A DNA stretch of 32,179 nt from Promethearchaeota archaeon (GCA_016930515.1 JAFGGO010000066.1:1-32179); one strand, 5' to 3'. Positions 1 through 8,488 are shown, counted from the first letter of the stretch. Notes: generated by a model not told the origin, from the letters alone. Translations and numbers: made by a program.

Positions 1-416
1 AATATCGCCTTCGTTTATAGTTGTTGCATTGGCGTAAAAGTCTGCTTCGGGAAGGATATTGACATGAGCTTCAAGCACCGTGACGTAGAAGAGCTTGACT
101 TCCTCGTCCCAGTCGCCATTGGCGTCAGTGACATTTAGCTTTACGGTATAAATCCCTGCTATTGCGTATGTGTGTGAGGTCGTGGGAGTCGTAGTCGTTA
201 ATTCGGGCGTTCCATCGCCAAAATTCCACGAGTACAACGGAGGCGTATTGCCTTCGGTTCCATTGAAGGTGAATTGAACAATATCGCCTTCGTTTATAGT
301 TGTTGCATTGGCGTAAAAGTCTGCTTCGGGAAAGATATCGACATGTGCTTCAAGCACCGTGATGTAGAAGAGCTTGACTTCCTCGTCCCAGTCGCCATTG
401 GCATCGCTGACATTTA
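1..416 (-). repeat. Near-identical 279-bp tandem PKD repeat
   Basis: Bases 1-138 match bases 280-417 with only a few substitutions, giving an exact 279-bp (93-codon) period. Each unit encodes one PKD domain plus the linker containing EAHV(D/N)I. The low divergence suggests recent duplication or gene conversion. The third copy is cut by the window edge, so more copies may follow. Confidence 0.85.
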
Positions 417-3400
417 GTGTTACGGTATAAATTCCCGCTATTGTATATGAGTGTGAGGTTGTAAGAGTCGTAGTCGTTAATTCAGGTGTTCCATCGCCAA
501 AGTTCCAAGAATAATTCAATTGACCTATCCCACTTGATCCCGTATAAGTAAATTGAACCCATTCACCTTCAATCAAGCTGGTTATATTAACCGTAAAATC
601 TGCATTTAAGGGAATACCTATTATTATGGGATATTTATCTTGAGCTCCCGTGTTTCCATATATGTTATATGGCGTGTCTCCTATGCCAAAAGGTTCAATT
701 TCGTCCACACCAGTATAATCGCTCCAATAATTTCCAACCGATCCGTTGTCCCATTGATTATCTCCACTATCATCTCGAGCATTCATACCGTTTTCAATAA
801 TGCTATTTTGAGATATCGTACTATCTTCGCAGAAAAATAGATATATTCCATAATCAATATTCTTGATAACTTGATTTTTTAAAACATTGTTATCATCGTT
901 AAATTCAAGATATATTCCACGATAATTATAGCTGGCGATGTTTCCCAAAATCGTGTTATTATCGCAATAGGTGTATAAATAAATACCATAATCACCATTG
1001 GAACTTACTGTATTGTTTATAATATTGTTGTTTTGACATTCGTTTAATAAATATATTCCATATTCCGAATTAAAACAAACAATATTGTTCAAGAAAGTGT
1101 TATCATAACAACTCCTGTATAAATAGATTCCCCGTGAATTATTACCCATGTAATTGTTTGAGATAATATTATGAGAACTGGATTGTAAATAAATGGCATA
1201 ATAGGTATTTGTCATGTTTTGTTGAGAGATTACACAATACGAGCTATTGATTAAAATAACTTGTCCTGCGTTGTCGAAATTACTCTCATTTAATCCTATT
1301 TCGTTAACATAATAATATAGCTTCTTACCATTTATTAGATTGGAAGTATCAATAGAGTGGGTCTTTAAATCATCAATTTCTCCCGAGACTAAGAGACCGC
1401 CCCCAATAATCGAGTTATCGTGTAAAATTGATTGCCTACAGGAATATAAACGCACACCAATTTTGTTGTTATTCATCACATTTCCAGTTATATTATTATT
1501 ATAACAACCTCTATATATTTCAATCCCGTAATTAGTATTATAACTAAGAGTGTTTTCTGAGATAGTGTTATTGTTGCTCTCTTGGCATAGAAAAATCCCT
1601 CTATTGCTAATGTTACTTATTTCATTAGCTGCGATTATGTTTTTGTTGCTACTACAATCCAAAGAGATACCTATAGAACCGTTTATTACCGTATTTCCAG
1701 AAATTGAATTTTTACAAGCAGTGTATGTGTAGAATCCGTAAGTATTTCCAATGGCCATATTTCCTGAAATTATATTATCATCAGCCTCAATCAAGTAAAA
1801 ACCATATTCGTTTTCAATAGCCGTGTTTCCAGAAACTGTATTATTATTGCGATGTGATATTTGTATCCCGTAAGAATTATTTCTCGCAATATTTCCAAGA
1901 ATGGAGCTATTATAAGTAGAGAGAGTCAATCCCCAATAACTATTGTTAATCTTATTTCCCCAGACAATGTTGTTATGGCCGTGAATTGATATTCCGCGCT
2001 CGTTATTACAAGCAATATTTGCTGCAATTATCGAATTATCGTAAATATTGCTTAGATCCAATCCATATAAATTGTTATGAATATGATTTTCCGAAACGAC
2101 AATATGTCTAGCGTTATCTATTCGAAGTCCATACCAGTCGTTAAAACTAATGTTATTACCTGAAATGGTGAAGTTTTCGCCTCCCTTTTGTAAATAGATC
2201 CCGAAGTGATTATTAGTAATTTCATTATCGAAAATCGAATTATTAACGCTGTAATAGAGTTGATATACACTGTAGTAATTTTTATTTATTGTATTATCAG
2301 AAATAACATTATATTCACAGTTTTCGTGCAGATAAATTCCTTCATAATTATCTTCAAGACGGTTTCCCGAGATAATATTGTGAGAACTCGAGTACATATA
2401 AATTGCGGCAGAAGTATTTGTTATATTTTGGTCAGAGAGAACGGAATTGGAACAATTTATCATGATGATTTGACCCGCGTTTGTAAAATTATTCGATCCT
2501 AATCCAATTTCGTTCACGTAATAATATGCGGGTTTCCCATTTATTTTATTTGTAGTATTTATTTCGTGAGTTGCTAAATCAACAATTGAACCGTATACAA
2601 AAAATCCGTCTCCATTTATTTCGTTTTCAAAAACTAACGGGTCTTGACAATATCTCAAATTTATTCCACAGTTATTTAAAGAGTTTTTTTTAACAGTCGC
2701 ATTAACACAAGATGACAAATCTATATCGCCATGAACACTTAAGGTGTTATCTGAAACGATAGTACGGCTGCAATCACATATTCTCATTGTATAGAAAATG
2801 CTATTGTTTAATTCGTTTCCTGAAATTAAATTATCGGTGCTCGACCACGAATATATTCCATAATTACTGCCTTTTATCGTGTTTCCAATAAGCATATTAT
2901 TATCACTCGCAACAATATTTATACCGTATTCTTGGTTGTCGTTAACCTCGTTATCAATAACATTATTATTCGTGAAACCAGTCAATTTAATACCACGAGT
3001 ATTATAACTTACATCGTTGTTTGAGATTGTATTGTTGTAACCATTAATATAAATTCCATCTTCATCGTTGAACTCGGCCGTATTTCCAGAGATAATGTTA
3101 TTATCACAATTGTATTGGTATATCCCATAAGAATTGTTATTAGCAGTATTGGACAAAAGTACATTATCATCACAATTATAATAAATAAAAAATCCATATG
3201 AATTATTGAGAACAATGTTTTCAGCGATTTCGTTATTATTACAACCTTGATCAAGGTAGATACCGCGGTCATTTTTATCTACCGTATTTGCTGTGATGAC
3301 ATTGCCGTCACAATTCGTTTCCAAGGATATTCCTATATAGGAATTGTTGTTTGCAACATTATCATTGATTAAATTGTTCATTGAGTCTTGATGCAAGGTT

Positions 3401-3906
3401 ATTCCTGAACCACCATTGTATGAACAATTGTTATTAATTATTTGTCCATTTGAAACCACGGTAAGCTTGATACCAGCGTAAAAGAATCCCTTTCCTGAGT
3501 TATATAAAGTGCAATTTCTCACGATGAAATGAGCACTTGAATACTTAATTTCAATACAACTTGTAAGACTGCCTCCATTAATCGTTACATTTTCGATAAT
3601 GTATGGGTTCCCTTCCGAACCATCACCTTTAGTACACCAAGCTTGAGTTCGTGCCCAAGCCCAGTTATTTGAACCCATATCGTTTATCACAATAGGATCT
3701 GTTAAAACCCAATAGTCGGAAGTTACAGTTTCTTCGACGATTCTCGTACTAGGATGATCGGAGCCAGAAAGAGAAGTTCTTAAAAAAAGACAAGACATTA
3801 CAAAGACTAAGAACGCAAAAAATAACAATTCAAGCTTTCTATTTCTTCTAATCCATCGCAATCGTGTTGAATTCCTTAATTCTAAATAGTTTTGTTTCTT
3901 CATCAT
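1..3906 (-). CDS. Large exported NosD-type parallel beta-helix protein with PKD repeats (3' end outside window)
   Basis: An uninterrupted frame of 1302 codons runs off the window at position 1, so the C-terminus is missing. The start is the first of two adjacent ATGs (MMKKQNYLELRN). Residues about 27-42 form one hydrophobic segment, a signal peptide or anchor. From about residue 90 to 1070 come dozens of 22-24-residue turns of the type N-x-Y-G-I-Y-L...N-x-I-x-N, the pattern of right-handed parallel beta-helices (NosD/PbH1 family). Two NosD-like units carrying YYYVNEIGL and NAGQ(I/V)I(M/L)IN lie 403 residues apart (around residues 460 and 863), so the helix arose by duplication. A WSDYTG segment precedes PKD domains beginning near residue 1099, each with the motif WNFGDGTPELTTTT. 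PKD domains and beta-helices are extracellular carbohydrate- or surface-interaction folds; the role here is probably S-layer-associated adhesion or polysaccharide binding. The specific ligand is unknown. Confidence 0.88.
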   Translation of the reverse strand, partial: MMKKQNYLELRNSTRLRWIRRNRKLELLFFAFLVFVMSCLFLRTSLSGSDHPSTRIVEETVTSDYWVLTDPIVINDMGSNNWAWARTQAWCTKGDGSEGNPYIIENVTINGGSLTSCIEIKYSSAHFIVRNCTLYNSGKGFFYAGIKLTVVSNGQIINNNCSYNGGSGITLHQDSMNNLINDNVANNNSYIGISLETNCDGNVITANTVDKNDRGIYLDQGCNNNEIAENIVLNNSYGFFIYYNCDDNVLLSNTANNNSYGIYQYNCDNNIISGNTAEFNDEDGIYINGYNNTISNNDVSYNTRGIKLTGFTNNNVIDNEVNDNQEYGINIVASDNNMLIGNTIKGSNYGIYSWSSTDNLISGNELNNSIFYTMRICDCSRTIVSDNTLSVHGDIDLSSCVNATVKKNSLNNCGINLRYCQDPLVFENEINGDGFFVYGSIVDLATHEINTTNKINGKPAYYYVNEIGLGSNNFTNAGQIIMINCSNSVLSDQNITNTSAAIYMYSSSHNIISGNRLEDNYEGIYLHENCEYNVISDNTINKNYYSVYQLYYSVNNSIFDNEITNNHFGIYLQKGGENFTISGNNISFNDWYGLRIDNARHIVVSENHIHNNLYGLDLSNIYDNSIIAANIACNNERGISIHGHNNIVWGNKINNSYWGLTLSTYNSSILGNIARNNSYGIQISHRNNNTVSGNTAIENEYGFYLIEADDNIISGNMAIGNTYGFYTYTACKNSISGNTVINGSIGISLDCSSNKNIIAANEISNISNRGIFLCQESNNNTISENTLSYNTNYGIEIYRGCYNNNITGNVMNNNKIGVRLYSCRQSILHDNSIIGGGLLVSGEIDDLKTHSIDTSNLINGKKLYYYVNEIGLNESNFDNAGQVILINSSYCVISQQNMTNTYYAIYLQSSSHNIISNNYMGNNSRGIYLYRSCYDNTFLNNIVCFNSEYGIYLLNECQNNNIINNTVSSNGDYGIYLYTYCDNNTILGNIASYNYRGIYLEFNDDNNVLKNQVIKNIDYGIYLFFCEDSTISQNSIIENGMNARDDSGDNQWDNGSVGNYWSDYTGVDEIEPFGIGDTPYNIYGNTGAQDKYPIIIGIPLNADFTVNITSLIEGEWVQFTYTGSSGIGQLNYSWNFGDGTPELTTTTLTTSHSYTIAGIYTVTLNVSDANGDWDEEVKLFYITVLEAHVDIFPEADFYANATTINEGDIVQFTFNGTEGNTPPLYSWNFGDGTPELTTTTPTTSHTYAIAGIYTVKLNVTDANGDWDEEVKLFYVTVLEAHVNILPEADFYANATTINEGDI

Positions 3907-4450
3907 TTTATCACATATTCCATATTTTTAACTTATTTTTCTCAATTAATTCAGTTAAAATATTGATTTTCAATTTTTTTTAGATCGTAAAAAATCGATT
4001 GTTATTTCATACCACATTCAAGAGGGTATTTAAAAGGATCTAGAACTATTTTGAAATTTTGATATCTCAAAATTAATTGGATGCAAGAAATTCCTTTCCA
4101 AATTCTAATCTTAGGCACAGAATCTTTTCAGCTTATTATTTGGTTGATTAGAAGGGCTTTTGTTCATATATCTTTGAGTAAGTTTAGTACTTTCTTTAAA
4201 TCGAATATAAATGAATCCATGAAGATAACCTGCTAATTAATTTTTTATTGTTTCATGGAAGGAGTATCGAAACTTGGAAGTTATTCATAGAAAATTTTTA
4301 AAAAAGATCTGATTTGTAAAAATTCTAATTATTTGAGATTAAAAAAAACTCCATTTAACTTATTTTATAGAAATTCTTAAAAATCCTTAATCTTATTATT
4401 ATTTCACCTACTAGTAACTAACATATCAAATACATACGGATTGCTTTGAC
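3907..4450. other. AT-rich intergenic region between divergent genes
   Basis: This 544-bp spacer separates the beta-helix gene (-) from the GTPase gene (+). It holds TATA-like sites for both directions. A 51-codon plus-strand ORF (4081-4236) begins with ATG, but its composition is not convincing and I do not call it. I see no RNA gene and no clear hairpin. Confidence 0.5.
3953..3965 (-). promoter_or_regulatory. Candidate TATA box for the beta-helix gene
   Basis: On the minus strand this reads AATATTTTAACTG. Its 3' edge lies about 49 nt before the ATG at 3906, the same distance seen for several other promoters in this window. A second TATA-like site (CCTTTTAAATA, 4037-4027) lies further upstream. 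Confidence 0.4.
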
Positions 4451-5014
4451 ATGACAGACGAGGAAATCGTGTTTGAAGGACGAACCGAAGTTATTTATAA
4501 AATAATCGTGATTGGAGACCCTGCCGTGGGAAAAACCTCCTTGTTGGACAAGTATTCTTCGAAGAAATTCAAGTCGCAATACATCCCAACGGTTGGCACG
4601 AATATCGTAAAAGAGATCGTTGAGATAGAGGAGAACGGAAAAATAATAATGGTAAACTTGATGATCTGGGACATCGCAGGACAACCCCAATTTTACATGC
4701 TCCATCGACCATATTTTAACGGTGCCGATGGCATGATGCTCGTGTTTGACATCACCAGGAGCAGTACTTTCTCAAACGTGCAAAATTGGTTTAACACTGC
4801 CGTGAAATACGGACTGAGCGCGATTCCGCGAGTAATTATTGGAAATAAAATCGATTTAAAAGACGAAAGAAAGATCATCAAGCCCATGGCGGATCATTTG
4901 GCCGACAAGCTTAATTGTAATTACTACGAGACTTCTGCTAAAACCGGCGATGGCGTAAAGACTATCTTTAAAAACATTGCCGAAATCGTGAGGAAGGCAA
5001 AAACGAAATCTTAA
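4451..5014 (+). CDS. Rab/Ras-like small GTPase
   Basis: 187 aa, the normal length of a Ras-superfamily G domain. All five motifs are present: P-loop GDPAVGKTS (22-30), a switch I Thr (T47 or T50 in IPTVGTN), WDIAGQ (73-78) with the catalytic Gln at Q78, NKID (132-135) and ETSAK (160-164). It should bind and hydrolyse GTP and cycle as a molecular switch. No C-terminal Cys box is present, so it would not be prenylated like eukaryotic Rabs; membrane targeting, if any, needs another means. Such GTPases are strongly expanded in Asgard archaea. Which eukaryotic subfamily it is closest to cannot be decided by eye. No recognisable partner (GAP, GEF or roadblock) is adjacent; neighbours are the 2H and PUA genes. 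Confidence 0.93.
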   Translation: MTDEEIVFEGRTEVIYKIIVIGDPAVGKTSLLDKYSSKKFKSQYIPTVGTNIVKEIVEIEENGKIIMVNLMIWDIAGQPQFYMLHRPYFNGADGMMLVFDITRSSTFSNVQNWFNTAVKYGLSAIPRVIIGNKIDLKDERKIIKPMADHLADKLNCNYYETSAKTGDGVKTIFKNIAEIVRKAKTKS

Positions 5015-5031
5015 TGTTCTTTCTACTTTAC

Positions 5032-5583
5032 TTATAAGCTCTTTTTTAAACCAATTGCCCTTTTAACGGAAAATCTAGAATTTTTTTGAATTTCACGAGA
5101 TATAAAATAAATCTCTTTTAACACAAACTTAAGAGGATTCCAATCCCTGTCAAGAAGATGAAGAACCGCTTTAAGTTCTTGCTTGCCAACAACCTGCCCC
5201 ACGCTAAGATGGGGCGTAAAACCTCCTTCGTGCTTGTTCAAATCGTCGCAATCGGGTATTAAATTTATCAATTTAGATTGAAGCTCTTTTATTAAAGATA
5301 TCGGTTCGGGCTCCAACCAAACGGTAAAATTATTATTTCGATGCTTAAAAAATTTAAAGCGCGATAAATTCACTTCAAATTCTTCTATCTCTTTACAAAG
5401 ATTGCTAACAAGCGTTTCGAGGTTGTTGAATTCACTTTCGGGGTAGAATGGATATATTAAATTCACATGAGGCATCCACCTGTTAAAGTGCCGATCCCGT
5501 ACTCTTCGAATTTCTTGAATTGGAGGCCAAACATCCATAGGAGGTATGATAACCAGCGCCGTGGTGTGAGTTTTATTTTTCAA
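5032..5583 (-). CDS. 2H phosphoesterase (2'-5' RNA ligase / cyclic phosphodiesterase family)
   Basis: 183 aa from the chosen TTG start. Two H-x-(S/T/N) motifs about 86 residues apart define the 2H fold: PHVNL (H39) and PHLSV (H125). The first is HVN rather than H-x-T/S. Family members open 2',3'-cyclic phosphates or hydrolyse 2'-5' linked RNA ends, so a role in RNA end processing is likely. The frame stays open upstream to ATGs at 5637 and 5673, which would overlap the divergent PUA gene (start 5630). I prefer the TTG at 5583 because the first core strand (TTALVIIPP) begins just after it and a TATA-like GTTTAATG (5642-5635) lies about 51 nt upstream. The gene is tail-to-tail with the GTPase gene (17-bp gap). 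Confidence 0.82.
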   Translation of the reverse strand: MKNKTHTTALVIIPPMDVWPPIQEIRRVRDRHFNRWMPHVNLIYPFYPESEFNNLETLVSNLCKEIEEFEVNLSRFKFFKHRNNNFTVWLEPEPISLIKELQSKLINLIPDCDDLNKHEGGFTPHLSVGQVVGKQELKAVLHLLDRDWNPLKFVLKEIYFISREIQKNSRFSVKRAIGLKKSL

Positions 5584-5629
5584 GCTAATTAAATAAAGGT
5601 TTTTATGTTTTTTTTGTTTACGGATACTT

Positions 5630-6136
5630 ATGAACATTAAACAAAGGCATTTTATCAAAAGCACGGAGATCAAGGAATTAAAAGAAGAGGTGTTGAAACA
5701 ATACGACGAGCGTTTTGTTGCGGGAATTTTCCCGAGTAAATCCCGAATTGAAGTAATCTACACGGAAGCGGGCGATAAACTGTATTCTGTTAACGGAGAA
5801 TTGCGATTATGGCAATTAGAAAATCAATACATACCTGTACTATCGTATTTATTAAAAAGCAGCTTCAATATGAAGACAATCGTCGTGGATATGGGAGCAA
5901 TCAGGTTCGTGACTAACGGTGCGGACATCATGAGACCAGGATTGCGCAAGATAGACGAAACCATTAAAAAAGGAGATATTGTCAGAATCTCGGACGAAAA
6001 ACACGATAAGACTTTAGCCGTGGGAAAAAGCTTGTTTGATGCAGGGGAAATGGAGGCGCTTGAAAAAGGTAAAGTCGTGAAGAACCTTCACACCATAAAG
6101 GATTCGGTTTGGGAATTTGCAAAGGAATTCAAGTAA
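5630..6136 (+). CDS. PUA-domain RNA-binding protein, MCT-1/Tma20-like
   Basis: 168 aa. The N-terminal half (KSTEIKELKEEVLKQY...) resembles the pre-PUA domain of archaeal and eukaryotic MCT-1. The C-terminal half carries the PUA signature VVDMGAIRFVTNGADIMRPG (about residues 84-103), followed by KGDIVRI. In eukaryotes MCT-1 works with DENR in ribosome recycling and translation re-initiation; archaeal homologues are presumed to act on tRNA or rRNA at the ribosome. A TATA-like AATTAAATAAAGG lies about 30 nt upstream of the ATG, which would give a leaderless mRNA. Its 5' region abuts the 2H gene, so the two RNA-related genes share a divergent promoter region. Confidence 0.85.
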   Translation: MNIKQRHFIKSTEIKELKEEVLKQYDERFVAGIFPSKSRIEVIYTEAGDKLYSVNGELRLWQLENQYIPVLSYLLKSSFNMKTIVVDMGAIRFVTNGADIMRPGLRKIDETIKKGDIVRISDEKHDKTLAVGKSLFDAGEMEALEKGKVVKNLHTIKDSVWEFAKEFK

Positions 6137-6239
6137 ATTCTTCCTTTAAAATTGATTGCAAAATATTTTTTTCGGATTCGTCCAATTCTTCGACTTCCTT
6201 ACTTTGCTTGTCGTAATAATCCAAATTTTTCTCGCTCAT
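6129..6239 (-). CDS. 36-aa acidic microprotein, related to the C-terminus of its upstream neighbour
   Basis: Translates to 36 residues beginning MSEKNLDYYDKQSKEVEELD and ending SILKEEFT. The last 21 residues align with the end of the upstream gene (6334-6627): EELDESEKN-L-ILKEEF against KELDSEEKDEL-LILKSEF. A TATA box TTATATAA (6271-6263) lies about 25-30 nt before the ATG, the spacing for a leaderless archaeal transcript. The stop overlaps the 3' end of the PUA gene by 8 bp in the convergent orientation. No function is recognised; the shared acidic tail suggests the two genes bind a common partner. Confidence 0.55.
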   Translation of the reverse strand: MSEKNLDYYDKQSKEVEELDESEKNILQSILKEEFT

Positions 6240-6333
6240 GATTCCCAAAATAAGCTCAGCTTTTATATAATAAAGGTAATAAAGCGCATTTAAATTTAAT
6301 TCTTTTCAAAAGAAGGCTTCAATCAAAGAGTAT

Positions 6334-6627
6334 TTACAGAAATTCAGATTTTAATATCAATGCAAGTTCGTCCTTTTCCTCCGAATCTAACTCCTTCGAA
6401 GACTTTCCCTCGTTTTGGAAATTATCAAGATTCTCGTCGTGATATAAACAAGACACGATCGTGAGAGCGTTTTGAAAAAAAACATCGCTTTTAATATCTT
6501 TTGCGACTTCTATGAGCTTTAAAATCGAATCGTTTACGAAAAGTTCCTTAATTGTCTCGTCGCCAACCTTTTTAATTTTCGAATAATTACTGAACACGCT
6601 TGAATAGTATTCGAGTTCTGAAGTCGT
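6334..6627 (-). CDS. Small acidic protein of unknown function, probable ACG start
   Basis: 97 aa if started at the in-frame ACG 6627-6625, or 87 aa from the GTG at 6597. The ACG is preferred because the intervening codons (TSELEYYSSV) look coding and a strong Shine-Dalgarno tract (GGGGAGAGG, 6643-6635) ends 7 nt before it. The GTG has no such signal. The protein is mainly helical, with an acidic tail (KELDSEEKDEL) shared with the 36-aa product of 6129-6239. No domain is recognised. It probably forms a small cluster with that gene, although each appears to have its own promoter. Confidence 0.65.
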   Translation of the reverse strand, partial: TTSELEYYSSVFSNYSKIKKVGDETIKELFVNDSILKLIEVAKDIKSDVFFQNALTIVSCLYHDENLDNFQNEGKSSKELDSEEKDELALILKSEFL

Positions 6628-6699
6628 TTTTAAACCTCTCCCCTTAACTCTATTTATTAATCAAATTTTGAGCGAACTAAACAGATAGATATAATTGTA

Positions 6700-6780
6700 T
6701 TAACTATTTAATAGATCGCAAAAAACCTCCCAAGTTGTGTCATCAGCACGAACAATATCTAATGGACATTTTTGTGGAAA
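6700..6780 (-). pseudogene. Remnant of a coding sequence (C-terminal piece)
   Basis: A 26-codon open stretch reads FPQKCPLDIVRADDTTWEVF and ends CDLLNS-stop. The same frame continues upstream across one TAA (6783-6781) as IPRSSKKSYL. The residue mix (Cys, Trp, Asp, Arg) is unlike random translation of AT-rich spacer. There is no start codon. I take it as the decayed end of a gene of unknown family; chance is not excluded. Confidence 0.3.
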
Positions 6781-6905
6781 TTAAAGATACGACTTCTTAC
6801 TTGATCGAGGTATAGGAAAACGCGTTATTAAATTTTAATAGATTTTTGAGTATCTATAACTTAAATTTAATCAAGGAAAAATTTTGAAAAGAAATTCGTT
6901 TTAAT

Positions 6906-7076
6906 CTATTTTAGGTTATTACAATCGAAACATTGGGTTTCAATTAGACCATCTCTATCTGAATTCCACTCTATTTTTAGGTATTTATGAAACTTGCAGT
7001 GGAAATCTTCCCCAAGTAAAATTCCTGTACCACGAGAGATATTTTTTTTTACTTTTTCATTTAAATACGATTTATA
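6906..7076 (-). pseudogene. Start-less ORF with Cys/His residues, probable gene remnant
   Basis: A 56-codon open frame contains GTGILLGEDFHCKFHKYLKI and ETQCFDCNNLK-stop, a possible small zinc-binding pattern (C/H...C-x-x-C). It has no ATG/GTG/TTG start. An ATG in another frame lies just upstream of a run of nine A, so a frameshift in the A tract may have split the gene. It could also be a short protein with an unusual start, since a TATA-like GTATTTAAATG precedes it. Confidence 0.35.
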
Positions 7077-7135
7077 TCATCTATTAATAGTGATAAGGCA
7101 AGTAATGCAAAATCAAAACGAATAATTATTAATTG

Positions 7136-7170
7136 CGAGTATTACACCGGTATATCCTGAATGATACTCG
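7136..7170. repeat. Inverted repeat CGAGTATTA / TGATACTCG
   Basis: Nine-base arms (one G-T wobble) flank a 17-nt loop in the spacer between the gene remnants and the 7290 gene. A direct repeat TACTTGGATG occurs just downstream at 7198-7207 and 7209-7218. Either could be a binding site; neither is assigned. Confidence 0.4.
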
Positions 7171-7289
7171 AATTCAATAACGATTTTCTACTTGTATTAC
7201 TTGGATGGTACTTGGATGACTAGGATAATAATCGTCTTGGTCATATCCAGATAACTCACTTAAAACGATAAAATGGGTGTTTGAAAATA

Positions 7290-7598
7290 ATGAGCATGTA
7301 TAGAAGTTATTTGTTAAAAAACGATTTTTGGGCAAAGAAAGGAAACGAGAAAGATTTAAACAGTCCAGAAAAAGTATACATCAAGCATAACGAGGCCGTA
7401 GGCGGGATTTGGGCCGTTATTCAAAACAAGAGCGAGCGAAAGGGAGTCAAGCTCATCGTCGAAGGGCAAGAGCACTTCTTCAACAACTTCGACAAGTTGG
7501 ACGAATTTTTAAATCGATTAGAGCAAAGGCAACAAGATTTCATGAAGATCATTCGCAGGCGAAACATGAGCCAAAGGCTTCGAATGCTTGACATCTAA
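7290..7598 (+). CDS. Small basic protein of unknown function
   Basis: 102 aa from the ATG at 7290 (MSMYRSYLLKN); a second ATG lies two codons on and a TTG three codons before. A TATA-like CTTAAAACG about 24 nt upstream suggests a leaderless transcript starting at this ATG. The protein is rich in Lys, Arg and Gln. A predicted beta pair (IWAVIQNK...VKLIVEGQEHFF) is followed by a long basic helix (LDEFLNRLEQ...IIRRRNMSQRL). That could bind nucleic acid or another protein, but no family is recognised. It is tail-to-tail with the ABC permease gene. Confidence 0.7.
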   Translation: MSMYRSYLLKNDFWAKKGNEKDLNSPEKVYIKHNEAVGGIWAVIQNKSERKGVKLIVEGQEHFFNNFDKLDEFLNRLEQRQQDFMKIIRRRNMSQRLRMLDI

Positions 7599-7616
7599 CC
7601 AAATTTATTTTTTCCC

Positions 7617-7643
7617 TTACTATTATAATTATTTCAATAGTGA
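7617..7643. terminator. Hairpin between convergent genes
   Basis: TTACTATT and AATAGTGA can pair (one wobble) around an 11-nt AT loop in the 71-bp gap between the convergent 7290-7598 and 7670-8488 genes. A T run (ATTTATTTTTTCCC) precedes it. It may help end transcription from either side. Confidence 0.35.
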
Positions 7644-7669
7644 TAAACAAGAATTTCTTTCAATTATTT

Positions 7670-8488
7670 CTAAAGTGTTAAGATTAATCTTTCGATATCT
7701 AACAATTTACTTCCAATTTTTATAAATAAAAGGCATAAAGCACCAATAATTAAAGATATGAATAAAATCGTCAAAGGAGATAAAAACGCAGGATTTATCA
7801 TTTGTACGATAAAAATTGCCAATAACGGAATGACAAGCGAACCACTAACACTTTGAGCGTTTTTAACAGTTTTAGCTCTTGAGCTGATTATCACGGTGAT
7901 TTGAATGAATAAAAAGCCCAATAGAGGCGCTAATATAAAAGCTATCAATAAATCCGTGATGTCGGTAAAAATCAAGATGTTTCCGTCTAAATGAGGTAAT
8001 AAAATCATATTAACCGATAAACCCATTATAAAGAAACTAATTACGCTAATGGAAACTGAGGGCACGATAGCCGCTAATATCTTTCCAACAATGAGTTCAG
8101 TTTTTGTGATGGGTAATAACGCCATCGTCTCCATGGTTTTTCGTTCTTTTTCCCCTGCAAAAGAATCGGTAGCAATAAAACTCGATGTAAAACCAGGAAT
8201 GAACAAAAAAAAGGGAATGATCATCATTTTTATCATTAGCGTGGCTGCAATTAAATAAATGTTATAATTCGATGGGATGTTCAGAGAAAAGAGGATAATA
8301 TTTATTCCAGGAAAGTCGGTAAGGAAGGAAACGGGATCGGCTAAAATGGCAATCATCATAATGACGGGGAGTGCGATTGTGAAAATCAAAGGCAACACGA
8401 CGATTGCTGCGATTATTTCTTTATTGTTAATCGTTCCATTCCAATCTTTTTTCATTATTCTTATAGAATTCCGCAAGTTCATTTTCAT
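7670..8488 (-). CDS. ABC-2 type exporter permease (NatB-like)
   Basis: 272 aa with about six membrane segments. Between the first and second membrane blocks lies the ABC-2 signature: GEKERKTMETMALLPITKTE followed by LIVGKILAA, the coupling segment seen in NatB and related export permeases. Its ATG overlaps the stop of the ATPase gene by 4 bp (ATGA type), with AGGAG 4 nt upstream, so the two are translationally coupled. Together they form a two-gene exporter that probably works as a homodimer of each. NatAB homologues extrude Na+ or antibiotics, but the substrate cannot be read from sequence. Confidence 0.85.
   Translation of the reverse strand: MKMNLRNSIRIMKKDWNGTINNKEIIAAIVVLPLIFTIALPVIMMIAILADPVSFLTDFPGINIILFSLNIPSNYNIYLIAATLMIKMMIIPFFLFIPGFTSSFIATDSFAGEKERKTMETMALLPITKTELIVGKILAAIVPSVSISVISFFIMGLSVNMILLPHLDGNILIFTDITDLLIAFILAPLLGFLFIQITVIISSRAKTVKNAQSVSGSLVIPLLAIFIVQMINPAFLSPLTILFISLIIGALCLLFIKIGSKLLDIERLILTL

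Larger units (their letters stand above)
6628..7289. other. Spacer with gene remnants and repeats
   Basis: This 662-bp stretch has no intact gene. It holds two minus-strand coding remnants (6700-6780 and 6906-7076), the inverted repeat at 7136-7170 and the short direct repeat at 7198-7218. It looks like a site of gene decay. Confidence 0.45.

Noticed and set aside
3009..3272. ORF inside the beta-helix gene in another frame
   Set aside because: Shadow of the Asn-rich repeats; hydrophobic repeats arise from the AAT/ATT codons of the real frame.
4081..4236. 51-codon ATG ORF on the plus strand
   Set aside because: No SD, the TATA spacing fits poorly, and the residue mix looks like translated spacer.
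5584..5673. Upstream ATG starts for the 2H gene
   Set aside because: They overlap the divergent PUA gene and add a basic, non-family extension; the TTG at 5583 fits both fold and TATA spacing. Still uncertain.
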